A DNA stretch of 64,000 nt from Roseateles toxinivorans (GTDB lineage Bacteria > Pseudomonadota > Gammaproteobacteria > Burkholderiales > Burkholderiaceae_C): contig NZ_SNXS01000012.1 in the NCBI RefSeq assembly GCF_004362525.1, forward strand, positions 1-64,000, read 5' to 3'. The position numbers were made by a program, and so were the translations under genes. Within the stretch, counting starts at the first letter, position 1, and each line of letters begins with the position of its first letter. The notes under the pieces are model-generated. The model did no database searches. It was not told where the DNA came from and saw only the letters and a list, made by a program, of their open reading frames with translations. Shown here in pieces: positions 15,899 through 24,792 of this stretch.

Positions 15899-17371
15899 GT
15901 GCCGGGTCTGCACCACCGATCCCGCTGCCTCGTGTCCAAACCCCTGCCCCGGTCCTTGCCCCGATATCGCGCCCTGGCCGCCACCCTGACCGAGGAGCTG
16001 CGTGCCGGCCGCCTCCGCCCCGGCGCGCAGCTGCCCTCGGTGCGCCAGCTCTGCGCCGACCATGGCGCCAGCCTCGCGACGGTGACCCATGCGCTGCACC
16101 GGCTTGAGGACGCCGGGCTGATCGAGGCACGGCCCAGGCGCGGCTTCTTCGTGCGCGCCTCCGCCGTGGCGCCCAAGAAGGCGCCGGCCACCGACGCGAT
16201 CGCGCTGGCCGGGCGGCGCAAACGGCTGCTCGCGCTGGCCACCACGCAGGCCGATTGCCTGTCCCTGGGCCATCTGGCGATGGACGATGGGCTGCTGCCA
16301 CTGGCCGCGCTGAAGCGGCTGCTGATGCAGCAGCTGAAGCGCGATGCCTCGGTGCTGGCCACCCGCAACTGCCATGGCACGGCGGGCCTGCGCGAACAGC
16401 TGGCGCAGCGCTCCCGGGCCCTGGGCTGCAGCTTCGATGGCGACGGCATCGTCGTCACCCAGGGCGAGACCGAGTCGCTTGAGCTGTGCCTGCGCCTGCT
16501 GACGCAGCCAGGCGACCTGGTGGCCGTGGCCAGCCCGGCGCCCTTTCGCAGCCTGGAGATCATCGTCAGCCTGGGGCTGCAGGTGCTGGAGATTCCGGCG
16601 TCAGGTGATCAAGGCCTGTCAGTGCCGGCGCTGACCTTCGCGCTGCAGCACCACCGGGTGGCAGCCTGCGTGATCGAGCCCAGCTTCGCCAGCGCCGATG
16701 GCAGCCTGATGAGCGACGAAGCCAAGCAGCAGCTGGCCGCGCTGGTGGCCCAGCACCAGATCCCGCTGATCGAATGCGATCTGATGGGTGAGCTGTACCG
16801 CGGCAATCAGCGCCCCCGCCCGGTGAAGGCCTTTGACCAGGCCGACCGGGTGCTCTACTGCGGCAGCTTCGCCTGCCTGACCGGGCCGGGCTTCAGCGTC
16901 GGCTATGTGGTGGCCGGGCGCCATCACCTGCAGCTGCAGGCCGCCCGCAGCGTGCACGGCGAGCTGCTGCATGCGCTGACCGATGCCACGCTCGCGGCCT
17001 TCATGGCCAGCGGCGCCTTCGAGCCCCATCTGCGCCGGCTGCGGCGGCTGCTCGCCGCCCAGTTGGCCGCCCATCACGAGGCGGTCGTGGCGCACTTTCC
17101 GCCCGGCACGCGGGTGAGCATCGGCCAGGGCGGATATGTGTTGTGGGTCGAGCTGCCGGGCGGGCTGGACGCTTGCGCGCTGCTGGAGCAGGCACGCCAC
17201 CGCGGCTACACCTTCGTGCCCGGCGCGGTGTTCACCACCGACGCACGCTTCGACCACTGCCTGCGGCTGACGGCCGGCCATCCGCTGGACGAGGCCCGCG
17301 CCCGCGGCATCCGCACCCTGGGCGAAATCGCGGCACGGATGCTGGAGGGTCAGCCCGCCAGGCCCACGTAG
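15899..17371 (+). CDS. MocR-type GntR/aminotransferase-fold regulator lacking the PLP lysine
   Basis: 490 residues if started at the GTG at 15899; another GTG at 15932 ([19 protein letters not shown]) is equally possible because neither has a clear ribosome site. Residues about 20-85 are a GntR winged helix ([20 protein letters not shown]), and about 110-480 have the fold type I aminotransferase architecture. At the site where family members read SFSKTLxPGxRxG, this protein reads [13 protein letters not shown]: the Schiff-base lysine is Cys326 and the phosphate-binding arginine is Ser333. The usual EDDxYGDLY segment reads ECDLMGELY. It should therefore not bind PLP in the normal way. Divergent from the MFS exporter, overlapping the convergent yebC gene by 22 bases. 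Confidence 0.88.
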   Translation: MPGLHHRSRCLVSKPLPRSLPRYRALAATLTEELRAGRLRPGAQLPSVRQLCADHGASLATVTHALHRLEDAGLIEARPRRGFFVRASAVAPKKAPATDAIALAGRRKRLLALATTQADCLSLGHLAMDDGLLPLAALKRLLMQQLKRDASVLATRNCHGTAGLREQLAQRSRALGCSFDGDGIVVTQGETESLELCLRLLTQPGDLVAVASPAPFRSLEIIVSLGLQVLEIPASGDQGLSVPALTFALQHHRVAACVIEPSFASADGSLMSDEAKQQLAALVAQHQIPLIECDLMGELYRGNQRPRPVKAFDQADRVLYCGSFACLTGPGFSVGYVVAGRHHLQLQAARSVHGELLHALTDATLAAFMASGAFEPHLRRLRRLLAAQLAAHHEAVVAHFPPGTRVSIGQGGYVLWVELPGGLDACALLEQARHRGYTFVPGAVFTTDARFDHCLRLTAGHPLDEARARGIRTLGEIAARMLEGQPARPT

Positions 17372-18051
17372 ACATCCTGCACGTCATCGTGCGCGTCGAT
17401 GGCGGCCAGAAAGGCTTCCACCTCCTCCAGCTCGGCCGCGCCCAGCGTGACGCTGTTCTTGGGCCGGTAGCCCATCTTGGCCGAGAGCACGGTGAAGCCG
17501 AAACTGGGCAGCGCGCGGCCGACCAGATCGAGGTCGGCCGGTTCCGTCAGGAACAGCGTGGCGCCCTCTTCACCGGGCTCGAAGTCCTGGGCGCCGGCCT
17601 CGATGGCGGCCAATTCGGGGTCGGCGCCAGGTGTTGCCGGCGAGGCCTCGATCATGCCCAGGTGGTCAAAATCCCAGGCCACCGAGCCGGCCGAGCCGAG
17701 CTGGCCCTTGCGGAACAGCACGCGCATCTCGGCAATGGTGCGATTGACGTTGTCGGTCAGACATTCGACGATCAGCGGCACCTGGTGCGGGGCAAAGCCT
17801 TCGTAAGTGACCCGCTCGAACTGCACCGCGTCACCCAGCAGGCCCGCGCCCTTCTTGATCGCACGGTCCAGCGTTTCCTTGGGCATCGAGGCCTTCTTGG
17901 CCTGTTCGACGACCAGGCGCAGGCGGGCGTTCTGGTTGGGGTCGGCGCCATTGCGCGCGGCAATCATGATTTCCTTGGCCAGCTTGCCGAAGATCCGCCC
18001 CTTGGCGTTGGACGCCAGGTCCTTGTGCTTTGCTTTCCACTGTGCGCCCAT
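17350..18051 (-). CDS. YebC/PmpR family regulator / translation factor
   Basis: 233 residues from the ATG at 18051, which has AAGGAG seven bases upstream and gives [20 protein letters not shown], then [20 protein letters not shown], the highly conserved YebC/TACO1 N-terminus. Later ANxxRT-type text appears as [20 protein letters not shown]. The family includes transcription regulators and factors that help ribosomes pass proline-rich stretches. Length is normal (about 240). This paralogue has [10 protein letters not shown] instead of MAGHSKWANIKHRK, so it belongs to the second (YeeN-like) branch rather than to the RuvC-linked one. Monocistronic in appearance. Confidence 0.93.
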   Translation of the reverse strand: MGAQWKAKHKDLASNAKGRIFGKLAKEIMIAARNGADPNQNARLRLVVEQAKKASMPKETLDRAIKKGAGLLGDAVQFERVTYEGFAPHQVPLIVECLTDNVNRTIAEMRVLFRKGQLGSAGSVAWDFDHLGMIEASPATPGADPELAAIEAGAQDFEPGEEGATLFLTEPADLDLVGRALPSFGFTVLSAKMGYRPKNSVTLGAAELEEVEAFLAAIDAHDDVQDVYVGLAG

Positions 18052-18133
18052 GCTCTTGCTCCTTGCTGCCGCGACTTGTTGTTTCAACCGCGCGGGTTAT
18101 ACCCCACGGCGGGCGCGGCGGCATTGAGCCGGG

Positions 18134-19156
18134 CTAACGAACACCCTTGATGCGCTCCACCATCAGCTCGCGCACATTGCCCAGGCCGGCGCTGACCAGC
18201 TCGCGGTAGCGCACCGGGTCGGCCACCGCCTCCTTCTCCACTGCGGTGGCGCTGCCGCCCTTGCCGATGGCCAGCGACAGCACGGCCAGACCGATATTGC
18301 CCGCCACCGAGCTGACGTCCTTGATCTCCGGAATCGCCGCCGCATCGATCTGCAGTGGGCGCTGAAGGCCGAACTGGGCCCCGCCCAGCGCGCTTTGCAG
18401 CGACATCTGGGTAGCCCCGGCGGCGATCGTCGGGCTGACCTTGCCGGTCACCGAGGCGGTGCCCGAGATGCGGCCCAGGAAGCTGGAGCTGCTGCTGGCC
18501 AGGTCGACGAACTTCACCACCATGCGCACCGTCAGCAGGGTGGCGTCCAGCTCCTTCTGCAGCTCGATGTTGTCGAAGATGGCGCCGGACATCGAGGCCA
18601 GGCCGCCGAAGGCACCCAGCACGCCCTTGGATTGCAGGCTGAGGCCCATCACGGGGCGGCCCTCGGGTGTGAACACGGTGGACCATTCGCCGCCACCGCT
18701 CTTCTTGTGCGGCGCCGGGCTGCCGCCGGCGGCCATCTTGCGGTAGGTGCCGCTGGCCATCAGCTGCGCAGCGGGCACGACCTCGATGCCGCTGGCCTGC
18801 ACATCGCGCACGAACTCGGCATACAGCTGATCGACGATGGCCTGGAAGTCCGGCTCGGCGACCCCGACCAAGGTCACATAGACCGAGGTGCTGGCCGAGC
18901 CGCTGCGGCCGATCTCGGTGGCGCTGGCGCTGGCCGCCCCCTTGGTCACGAACTCCACGTCAAAGCCGGTGATGGCCACCCGCTTCAGGCCGCGCACCTC
19001 CCTGGCATCGGTCGATGACTTCATCAGCGTGCCCGCCAGCTCGGCCGGCTTGAAGCCGGCGTCCAGGATCAACGCCTCCTCGCGGGCCTGGGCCGACAAG
19101 GCACTCAAGGCCAGCAGCACGCAGGCGAGACGGTGGCAGATCGCAGGGTTCTTCAT
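18134..19156 (-). CDS. Exported protein of unknown function
   Basis: 340 residues with a signal peptide (MKNPAICHRLACVLLALSAL, cleavage after SAQA). The mature protein opens with ALILDAGFKPAELAG, followed by RVAITGFDVEFVTKG and an Ala/Ser-rich stretch; the middle contains YAEFVRDVQASGIEVVPAAQ, reminiscent of proteins that assemble outer-membrane or curli-type complexes (CsgG-like text), but no domain can be named safely. The C-terminus has a SLAIGKGGSATAV segment. Periplasmic or outer-membrane-associated location is inferred. It is divergent from the DUF4331 operon but separated by about 170 bases. Confidence 0.7.
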   Translation of the reverse strand: MKNPAICHRLACVLLALSALSAQAREEALILDAGFKPAELAGTLMKSSTDAREVRGLKRVAITGFDVEFVTKGAASASATEIGRSGSASTSVYVTLVGVAEPDFQAIVDQLYAEFVRDVQASGIEVVPAAQLMASGTYRKMAAGGSPAPHKKSGGGEWSTVFTPEGRPVMGLSLQSKGVLGAFGGLASMSGAIFDNIELQKELDATLLTVRMVVKFVDLASSSSSFLGRISGTASVTGKVSPTIAAGATQMSLQSALGGAQFGLQRPLQIDAAAIPEIKDVSSVAGNIGLAVLSLAIGKGGSATAVEKEAVADPVRYRELVSAGLGNVRELMVERIKGVR

Positions 19157-19264
19157 GGTGGGCAGGGTCCGGAAAGTGACTGGGGCGCGAGCAGCGCACG
19201 AGTCTTCCGTGGTCTGTCTCAGTCCTTAACGCACCGCTCGTTCGGCAAAAGGCTCATGCAGCGT

Positions 19265-19294
19265 TGCATCCAATCGGCATCTGGGCGCGTAAGG
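19265..19294 (+). promoter_or_regulatory. Candidate ECF-type promoter upstream of DUF4331 operon
   Basis: TGCATCC (19265-19271), a 16-base spacer, then CGTAAGG (19288-19294), placed 33 bases before the ATG of the DUF4331 gene. The same TCC-N16-YGTAAGGA arrangement occurs on the minus strand upstream of the DUF692/DUF2063 pair (27463-27487). Spacing of a -35 to a -10 element by 16 bases and a strict sequence fit an ECF sigma factor, but no sigma gene is in the window, so this remains an inference. Confidence 0.35.
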
Positions 19295-19327
19295 ACAGCA
19301 GGCACCCCACCACAAGGACCCCTCGCC

Positions 19328-21043
19328 ATGAAGACTCTGCCCCTGTTCCCCCATCGCCTGCTGCCACTCGCAGCGGCCTTGTTCGCCCTCACCGCCGCCG
19401 GCCTGCACGGCCAGGCCCAGGCCTCCAGCCATCGAGAAGCGCCAAGCATCACGACCACGCCCAAGGTCGACGCCAGCGACTTCTATATGTTCAACAGCTA
19501 CGAGACCGGCCGCGGCGCCTACGTGACGCTGATCGCCAACTACCTGCCGCTGCAGGATGCCTACGGCGGCCCGAACTACTTCACGATGGACCCGAACGCG
19601 CTGTACGAGATCCATATCGACAACAACGGCGATGCCACCGAAGACCTGAGCTTCCAGTTCCGCTTCAAGAACACCCTGAAGAACGGGACCAAGGGCATCT
19701 CGCTGGCGATAGGCGACAAGATGGTCGCGATTCCGCTGATGCAGGCCGGCCAGCTGACCGGCAGCAATGCGGTGGCCAACTCGGCGGTGCTGAACGTCAA
19801 CGAGAGCTTCAGCGTCGATGTGGTGCGCGGTGACCGCCGCACCGGCACCCGCGCCGCCGTCAAGGTGGCGGCCGGTTCGCCCAACGGCACGGCCGGCTCG
19901 GCCACGTTCGACAAACCGGTGGACAACATCGGCGTGAAGACCATTCCCGACTACGCCGGCTATGCGGCCAAGCATATCTACACGGTGGACATCCCGGGCT
20001 GCGCGATGCCGGCCAAGCTCTTCGTCGGCCAGCGCAAGGACCCGTTCGCCGTCAATCTGGGCACGATCTTCGACCTGGTCAATGCCTCGCCGGCGGTGAT
20101 CACCAACCCGGCCAATATCGGCGCGGCCGGCAAGGGCGATCTGGATGACAAGAACATCACCACGCTGGCGCTGGAAGTTCCCAAGGACTGCCTGACCGCC
20201 AAGCCCTCGACCGACGCGAGCCATGACCCGGTGATTGGCGGCTGGACCACGGCCAGCCTGCGCCAGGGCAGCCTGCTCAACGGCAAGCCCAAGCAGGGCC
20301 ACCAGACCGCATCGATTCCCGGCGGGGCCTGGACGCAAGTCTCGCGCCTGGGCAATCCGCTGGTCAACGAGGTGGTGATCGGCCTGCCGGACAAGGACAG
20401 GTTCAACGCCTCCAAGCCCAAGGACGACCTGCAGTTCGCCGACTATGTGACGAATCCGACCCTGCCTGCCCTGCTGGGAATCGCGCTGGCCGGCGACGCC
20501 GCCTTCCTGGCGCCGACCAATCTGCCCCGCACCGATCTGCTGAACGTGTTCCTGACCGGCATCGCTGGCGTCAACAAGCCGGCCGGCACGGTGACTCCGG
20601 CCGAGATGCTGCGGCTGAACACAAAGATCGCCGCGGTGCCCTTCGCCCAGCAGAACCGCCTGGGAGTGGCCGGCGAGGTGCTGCGCGTCGGTGGCGCTGG
20701 CAATCTGGCCAATGCGGTCGATCTGGCCGGCTTCCCGAACGGCCGCCGACCCAAGGACGATGTGGTCGACATTGCGCTTGTTGCCGTGGCCGGCGGCCTG
20801 TGCGTGATCAACAGCAATGCCTCCATCGGCGCCATCCAGGCCGGCGACAACGCCAATGTGCTGGGGCTGAACAGCTTCGTGATCCCGGGCACGACGTCGA
20901 CGACGCTGACCTCCGAATGCCGGGTTGGCAAGGTGCCATTGGGTGCCACCTCGGCAGCACTGCACGACGCGGTCGATCAGGCCACCGTGCCGCTGTTCCA
21001 GACCTTCCCGTATCTGTACACGCCCACCGGCGGCACCAAGTAA
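19328..21043 (+). CDS. DUF4331 family exported protein
   Basis: 571 residues. Signal peptide about 1-31 (cleavage after GQAQA), then SSHREAPSITTTPKVDASDF and YMFNSYETGR, the hallmark start of DUF4331 proteins. The rest is predicted beta-rich, with LYEIHIDNNGDATEDLSFQF and a C-terminal region ending YLYTPTGGTK. The start was placed at the ATG at 19328 (AAGGA upstream) rather than at the longer open frame. The function of DUF4331 is unknown; an extracellular or periplasmic location is expected. First gene of a four-gene operon that adds a lipoprotein, a TPR protein and a HupE/UreJ-like membrane protein, so a role in metal handling or in assembling something at the envelope is possible. Confidence 0.88.
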   Translation: MKTLPLFPHRLLPLAAALFALTAAGLHGQAQASSHREAPSITTTPKVDASDFYMFNSYETGRGAYVTLIANYLPLQDAYGGPNYFTMDPNALYEIHIDNNGDATEDLSFQFRFKNTLKNGTKGISLAIGDKMVAIPLMQAGQLTGSNAVANSAVLNVNESFSVDVVRGDRRTGTRAAVKVAAGSPNGTAGSATFDKPVDNIGVKTIPDYAGYAAKHIYTVDIPGCAMPAKLFVGQRKDPFAVNLGTIFDLVNASPAVITNPANIGAAGKGDLDDKNITTLALEVPKDCLTAKPSTDASHDPVIGGWTTASLRQGSLLNGKPKQGHQTASIPGGAWTQVSRLGNPLVNEVVIGLPDKDRFNASKPKDDLQFADYVTNPTLPALLGIALAGDAAFLAPTNLPRTDLLNVFLTGIAGVNKPAGTVTPAEMLRLNTKIAAVPFAQQNRLGVAGEVLRVGGAGNLANAVDLAGFPNGRRPKDDVVDIALVAVAGGLCVINSNASIGAIQAGDNANVLGLNSFVIPGTTSTTLTSECRVGKVPLGATSAALHDAVDQATVPLFQTFPYLYTPTGGTK

Positions 21044-21053
21044 GGAGCATCAG

Positions 21054-21326
21054 ATGAACAAACTCCAACTTGCATTGATCGTCGTCAGCTCGGCAGTGAT
21101 CACCGCCTGCGGTGGCAGCGACGACGAGGTGATGGGCACGCCGCCGGTGGTGGTCGTGCCACCGGTCACGGCCGAGGTGCCGCCGAGCGCCAGCGCCACC
21201 GAGGCGGGGCTGTTCGCCTACCTCGACGCATTGTTCAAGGCCAGTGCCGATGGGCTGGAGCCGGTGGATCTGTCCACCTTCAACCCGGCCCTGAGCGACA
21301 CCACCGAGCCGATGGCGATAGGCTGA
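21054..21326 (+). CDS. Small lipoprotein in the DUF4331 operon
   Basis: 90 residues. MNKLQLALIVVSSAVITACG supplies a lipobox (ITAC), followed by GSDDEVMG, a proline/valine-rich linker (PPVVVVPPVTAEVPPS) and a short C-terminal helix GLFAYLDALFKASADGLEPV. AAGGAG lies eight bases before the ATG. Ten bases separate it from the DUF4331 gene and three from the TPR gene, so it is clearly part of the operon. The C-terminal half could be a docking peptide. No known family. Confidence 0.75.
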   Translation: MNKLQLALIVVSSAVITACGGSDDEVMGTPPVVVVPPVTAEVPPSASATEAGLFAYLDALFKASADGLEPVDLSTFNPALSDTTEPMAIG

Positions 21327-21329
21327 TCA

Positions 21330-22469
21330 ATGAAGCGCGCCCTGCTATTGCTGTGCATGACCCTGGCCGTCGGAGCCCAGGGCGCGCCGCTGCTGCCAAC
21401 CTCTGATGCGCAGGTGATCGAAACCCTGGCCGCCCCGGCCGGGGATCGCGCCGAAGAGCGCGCGCTGCGCCGGCAGCACCAGGCCAAGCCCGGGGATGCC
21501 GCCGTTGCAGTGGCTTTGGCGCGAAACTATCTGGAGCAGGCACACCGAGAGGGCGATCCGCGCTTTGCCGGGCGAGCGCTGGCCGCGCTTCAACATTGGG
21601 CCCAGACGTCGGACGCACCGCCCGCTGTGCTGCTGATGCGGGCCACGGTGCTGCAGTATCTGCACCAGTTCGACACGGCCGCCCAGCTGCTGGAGGGTCT
21701 GGCGCAGCGCCAGCCGGCCATGGCCCAGGCCTGGTTGACGCTGGCCACGATACGCCGCGTGCAGGGCCGCTATGCCGACTCGGACCGCGCCTGTGCCGGG
21801 CTCACCGCCGCGGGTGCGACGCTCTACGCCCAGGCCTGCCAGGCCGAGAACGACGGCCTGCGCGGCCAGTTCGACAGCGCCCGCATGCGCTTCAACCAGT
21901 TGCTGACGACCCGGCTGGACGGTGGCGCGCGCAACTGGCTGCTCACCAGCGTGGCGGAGCTCGAAGCCCGCGCGGGCCGCTCCGCCCAGGCCGAGCAGGC
22001 CTATCGCGCGGCCTTGAGCGCGCAGAGCGATGACTACACGCGGCTGTCATTCGCCGACTTCCTGATGCTGCAGTCACGCGATGCCGAAGCGCTGGCCCTG
22101 CTCAGTGGCCAGCCGCGCTCCGACGCGGTCTTGCTCCGTCTGGCCATCGCAGGTCAGCGCACCTCAGCACCTGCCGCCCGCAACGATGTGCGCGAGCTGC
22201 GCGAACGCATCGCGCAGGCCAATCAGCGCCCTGGCGCGGCCGCCTCGCATGCCCGCGAGCAGGCGATGTTCGCGCTGTGGATAGACGCCCAGCCCGCGCG
22301 TGCGCTCGAGCTGGCCCGTGCCAATGTGAAGCTGCAGCGCGAGGCGATCGACCTGCTGCTGCTGGCGCAGGCCGCCAAGGCCAGCGGCCAGGAAGCAGCG
22401 CAGCAGGAAGCAACTCTGTTGAGCCAGACCGTTGGATTGAAGGACGCCCGTCATGAACTCCTTCGTTGA
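21330..22469 (+). CDS. Exported TPR-repeat protein
   Basis: 379 residues with a signal peptide (MKRALLLLCMTLAVGAQGAP). The body is a chain of helical tetratricopeptide-like repeats, for example AKPGDAAVAVALARNYLEQA and QRQPAMAQAWLTLATIRRVQ, running to the C-terminus. Such repeats act as protein-binding scaffolds. The gene starts three bases after the lipoprotein stop and overlaps the HupE gene by 17 bases, so translation is likely coupled. Periplasmic partner protein of the DUF4331 or HupE product is a reasonable inference. Confidence 0.82.
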   Translation: MKRALLLLCMTLAVGAQGAPLLPTSDAQVIETLAAPAGDRAEERALRRQHQAKPGDAAVAVALARNYLEQAHREGDPRFAGRALAALQHWAQTSDAPPAVLLMRATVLQYLHQFDTAAQLLEGLAQRQPAMAQAWLTLATIRRVQGRYADSDRACAGLTAAGATLYAQACQAENDGLRGQFDSARMRFNQLLTTRLDGGARNWLLTSVAELEARAGRSAQAEQAYRAALSAQSDDYTRLSFADFLMLQSRDAEALALLSGQPRSDAVLLRLAIAGQRTSAPAARNDVRELRERIAQANQRPGAAASHAREQAMFALWIDAQPARALELARANVKLQREAIDLLLLAQAAKASGQEAAQQEATLLSQTVGLKDARHELLR

Positions 22470-23622
22470 GCGCCTGCTGCTGTGCAGTGCCCTGCTGCTG
22501 CCGGCAGGTGCCTGGGCACACAAGGCCAGCGACGCCTATCTGCAGTTGGCCGCCACCGAGCAGGGTCTGAGCCTGCGCATCGACGTCGCGCTGCGCGATC
22601 TCGATGCCGCGCTGGACCTGGACGCCGATGGCGACGGCCGCCTGACCTGGGGCGAGGTGCGGGCCGCCTGGCCCGCCATCGACGCCTACGTCGTTGCGCG
22701 CCTGCAGGTGCAGGGCTGCGAGCTGGCGCTCAACGGCCACGCCCTGGAGAAGCGCGCAGATGGCGTCTATGCCGCCCTGAGCCTGCAATCGCCCTGCCAA
22801 CCGAGCGAGTTGCCGATGATCCGTTACACGGTGATGCAGGAGGTGGATCCGACCCATCGCGGCCTGGCGCGCATCACGCTGGGCAGCAGCCGCCCGGAGC
22901 TGCGCGTGCTGGACCCGATGCACCCCGCCGCGTGGCCATCGGCAACGGCTCAGCAACCGGCCGTGACGCAGGCCGCAGCGGCAGCGCCCCCGCCGTTGGC
23001 CGAGCCGACACTGGACACCAGCTTTCTGCGCGAAGGCGTGCACCATATCGCTACAGGCTACGACCATGTGCTGTTCCTGCTTTGCCTGCTGCTGCCGGCG
23101 GTGATGCGGCGCACGCCGCAAGGTTGGCGGCCGGTCGATCTGCTGAAGCAGGCCGTGTGGCCGGTGGTGGGCATCGTCACCGCCTTCACCCTGGCTCATT
23201 CGATCACGCTGACGCTGGCGGCGCTGAAGCTGGTGGCCCTGCCCTCGTCCCTCATCGAGCCGGCGATTGCGGCCACCATCGTGCTGGCTGCCATCGACAA
23301 TCTGTGGCCGCTGTTCTCCCGCCTGCCCCGCGCGGCCGTGACCTTTTTGTTCGGGCTGATCCACGGCTTCGGCTTTGCCGGTGTGCTGGCGGAGCTGGAT
23401 CTGCCCGCCGCCACCTTCGCCTGGGCGCTGCTGCAGTTCAACCTCGGTCTGGAGCTGGGCCAGCTGGCGATCGTGCTGGCGGTGGTTTCGCTGCTCTACC
23501 TGCTGCGCCGGCGCGCCGCCTATCCACGCTGGGTGATAGGAGGCGGCTCGATGGCGGCCATCATGGTCGGCAGCCTGTGGTTCATCGAGCGAACGGCCGA
23601 TGTGTCGGTGCTGGGGTTCTGA
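22453..23622 (+). CDS. HupE/UreJ family 2 membrane protein with N-terminal exported domain
   Basis: 389 residues. Signal peptide (1-22, ending AWA), then HKASDAYLQLAATEQGLSLR and an EF-hand-like loop, LDADGDGRLTWGEV (about residues 56-69). About residues 195-385 form six membrane helices, opening with GVHHIATGYDHVLFLLCLLL and containing FGLIHGFGFAGVLAEL, the conserved histidines of the HupE/UreJ_2 family. HupE/UreJ relatives are linked to nickel or cobalt entry for hydrogenase and urease; family 2 has no proven substrate. Last gene of the DUF4331 operon; it converges on the DUF3616 gene with nine bases between. Confidence 0.88.
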   Translation: MNSFVERLLLCSALLLPAGAWAHKASDAYLQLAATEQGLSLRIDVALRDLDAALDLDADGDGRLTWGEVRAAWPAIDAYVVARLQVQGCELALNGHALEKRADGVYAALSLQSPCQPSELPMIRYTVMQEVDPTHRGLARITLGSSRPELRVLDPMHPAAWPSATAQQPAVTQAAAAAPPPLAEPTLDTSFLREGVHHIATGYDHVLFLLCLLLPAVMRRTPQGWRPVDLLKQAVWPVVGIVTAFTLAHSITLTLAALKLVALPSSLIEPAIAATIVLAAIDNLWPLFSRLPRAAVTFLFGLIHGFGFAGVLAELDLPAATFAWALLQFNLGLELGQLAIVLAVVSLLYLLRRRAAYPRWVIGGGSMAAIMVGSLWFIERTADVSVLGF

Positions 23623-23631
23623 AACAGCCCC

Positions 23632-24720
23632 TCACTCGTGGCGCAGCAGGTCGCCGAAGACGGTGAATTCGCCCTGCCTGCGATCGGCGCCCGGGGCGTC
23701 GTACAGCACCAGCCAGCTTGGCTTGCCACGCGTGAGTTCCGGCGGCAGATCGCACAGGGCCTCGGCACGGTCACTGCCGCGGCCGCTGGGCAGCGCCACC
23801 GACTCGGTCAGCGCCGCCTCGAAACGCACCGGCTCGCTGTTGGCGGCGAACACCGATCGGGCATCGCGCCACTTGAAGACGCGGATCTCGCCGTCGAGCA
23901 CCATTGTCGGACCGGCGAGCAGGTAGAGGTCGTCGCCACAGAAGTGCAGGTCCCGAATGCCCAGGCCGTCGAGCTGCAGAAAGTGCTTGCGCATCAGCGC
24001 GCCGCGCTCGTCCAGTGGCACCAAGCGCAGCGTGTCGCCCTGGGCTTCGACCGAAATCTCCAGCAGCGCCGACCAGCCGCGCAGCACCGGGCCGCGCAGC
24101 CCGACCAGCAAGCGATTTCCGTTCACCGCAAGGCCCTCGATGTCGAAGCCATTGTCCTTGCCCGGGATCGCCATATAGGGCCCGAAGTGCGGGTCATCGG
24201 CGAGCAAGCGGGTCAGCTGATTGGCCTCGGCATCGCCCTTCAGCCGCAGCGCGCGCCGGCCATCCTTGGCCAGACGCACCAGGCAGGGCGCGCCAGTGGC
24301 GTCGGGCTCGATGGGAAGGCGGGCCAGCAGGCGCCGGTTGCCGTCGAGCGTGACCTTCGCCAACCGCTTGGCGTTCTCGGCGTGGTCACGGCCCGGCTTG
24401 ACGTTCTTGCGCTTCAGTCCATGCGAGCCGACCACCCAGAGCCAGCCGTCGGCCACGGCCATGCCCTCGAGATCGGCCTCCTCGTCGGGTTCACCGGGGA
24501 GGTCGAGCAACTCGGCCAGCGGGAAGTCACAGGCCTCGCCGAAGCGCAGGGCCTCGCCCCCCACCGGGTCGAGCCGCCGCAAGCGATCCACACCGCAGGC
24601 CTCGTCGCCCGCAACCCAAAGCCAATCCCCTGTCACGGCGGCACCGGAGAGGTTGGTGTGAACCAGGGCGCTGGACAAGAACTCCAGGCGCGCGGCATTT
24701 GCGGTGCGGGTGTTGGGCAT
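23632..24720 (-). CDS. DUF3616 family protein
   Basis: 362 residues. Repeating short beta segments such as SGAAVTGDWLWVAGDEACGV, ADLEGMAVADGWLWVVGSHG and DIEGLAVNGNRLLVGLRGPV suggest a beta-propeller, as described for DUF3616. No signal peptide. Function unknown; some members occur with extracellular or quorum-related enzymes but no general role is established. The final segment, KPSWLVLYDAPGADRRQGEF, matches the family C-terminus. Neighbouring genes give no further clue. Confidence 0.85.
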   Translation of the reverse strand: MPNTRTANAARLEFLSSALVHTNLSGAAVTGDWLWVAGDEACGVDRLRRLDPVGGEALRFGEACDFPLAELLDLPGEPDEEADLEGMAVADGWLWVVGSHGLKRKNVKPGRDHAENAKRLAKVTLDGNRRLLARLPIEPDATGAPCLVRLAKDGRRALRLKGDAEANQLTRLLADDPHFGPYMAIPGKDNGFDIEGLAVNGNRLLVGLRGPVLRGWSALLEISVEAQGDTLRLVPLDERGALMRKHFLQLDGLGIRDLHFCGDDLYLLAGPTMVLDGEIRVFKWRDARSVFAANSEPVRFEAALTESVALPSGRGSDRAEALCDLPPELTRGKPSWLVLYDAPGADRRQGEFTVFGDLLRHE

Positions 24721-24792
24721 GGGGCAGGCCTCCGGAGCAGTGGTGAAGCGACGATAGCATCGCCAGCCCGCCGACCGCCAAGCCCTCGCTGA

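Noticed and set aside
19226-20965. Minus-strand open frame of 579 codons
   Set aside because: Antisense to the DUF4331 gene, which has a clear family match.
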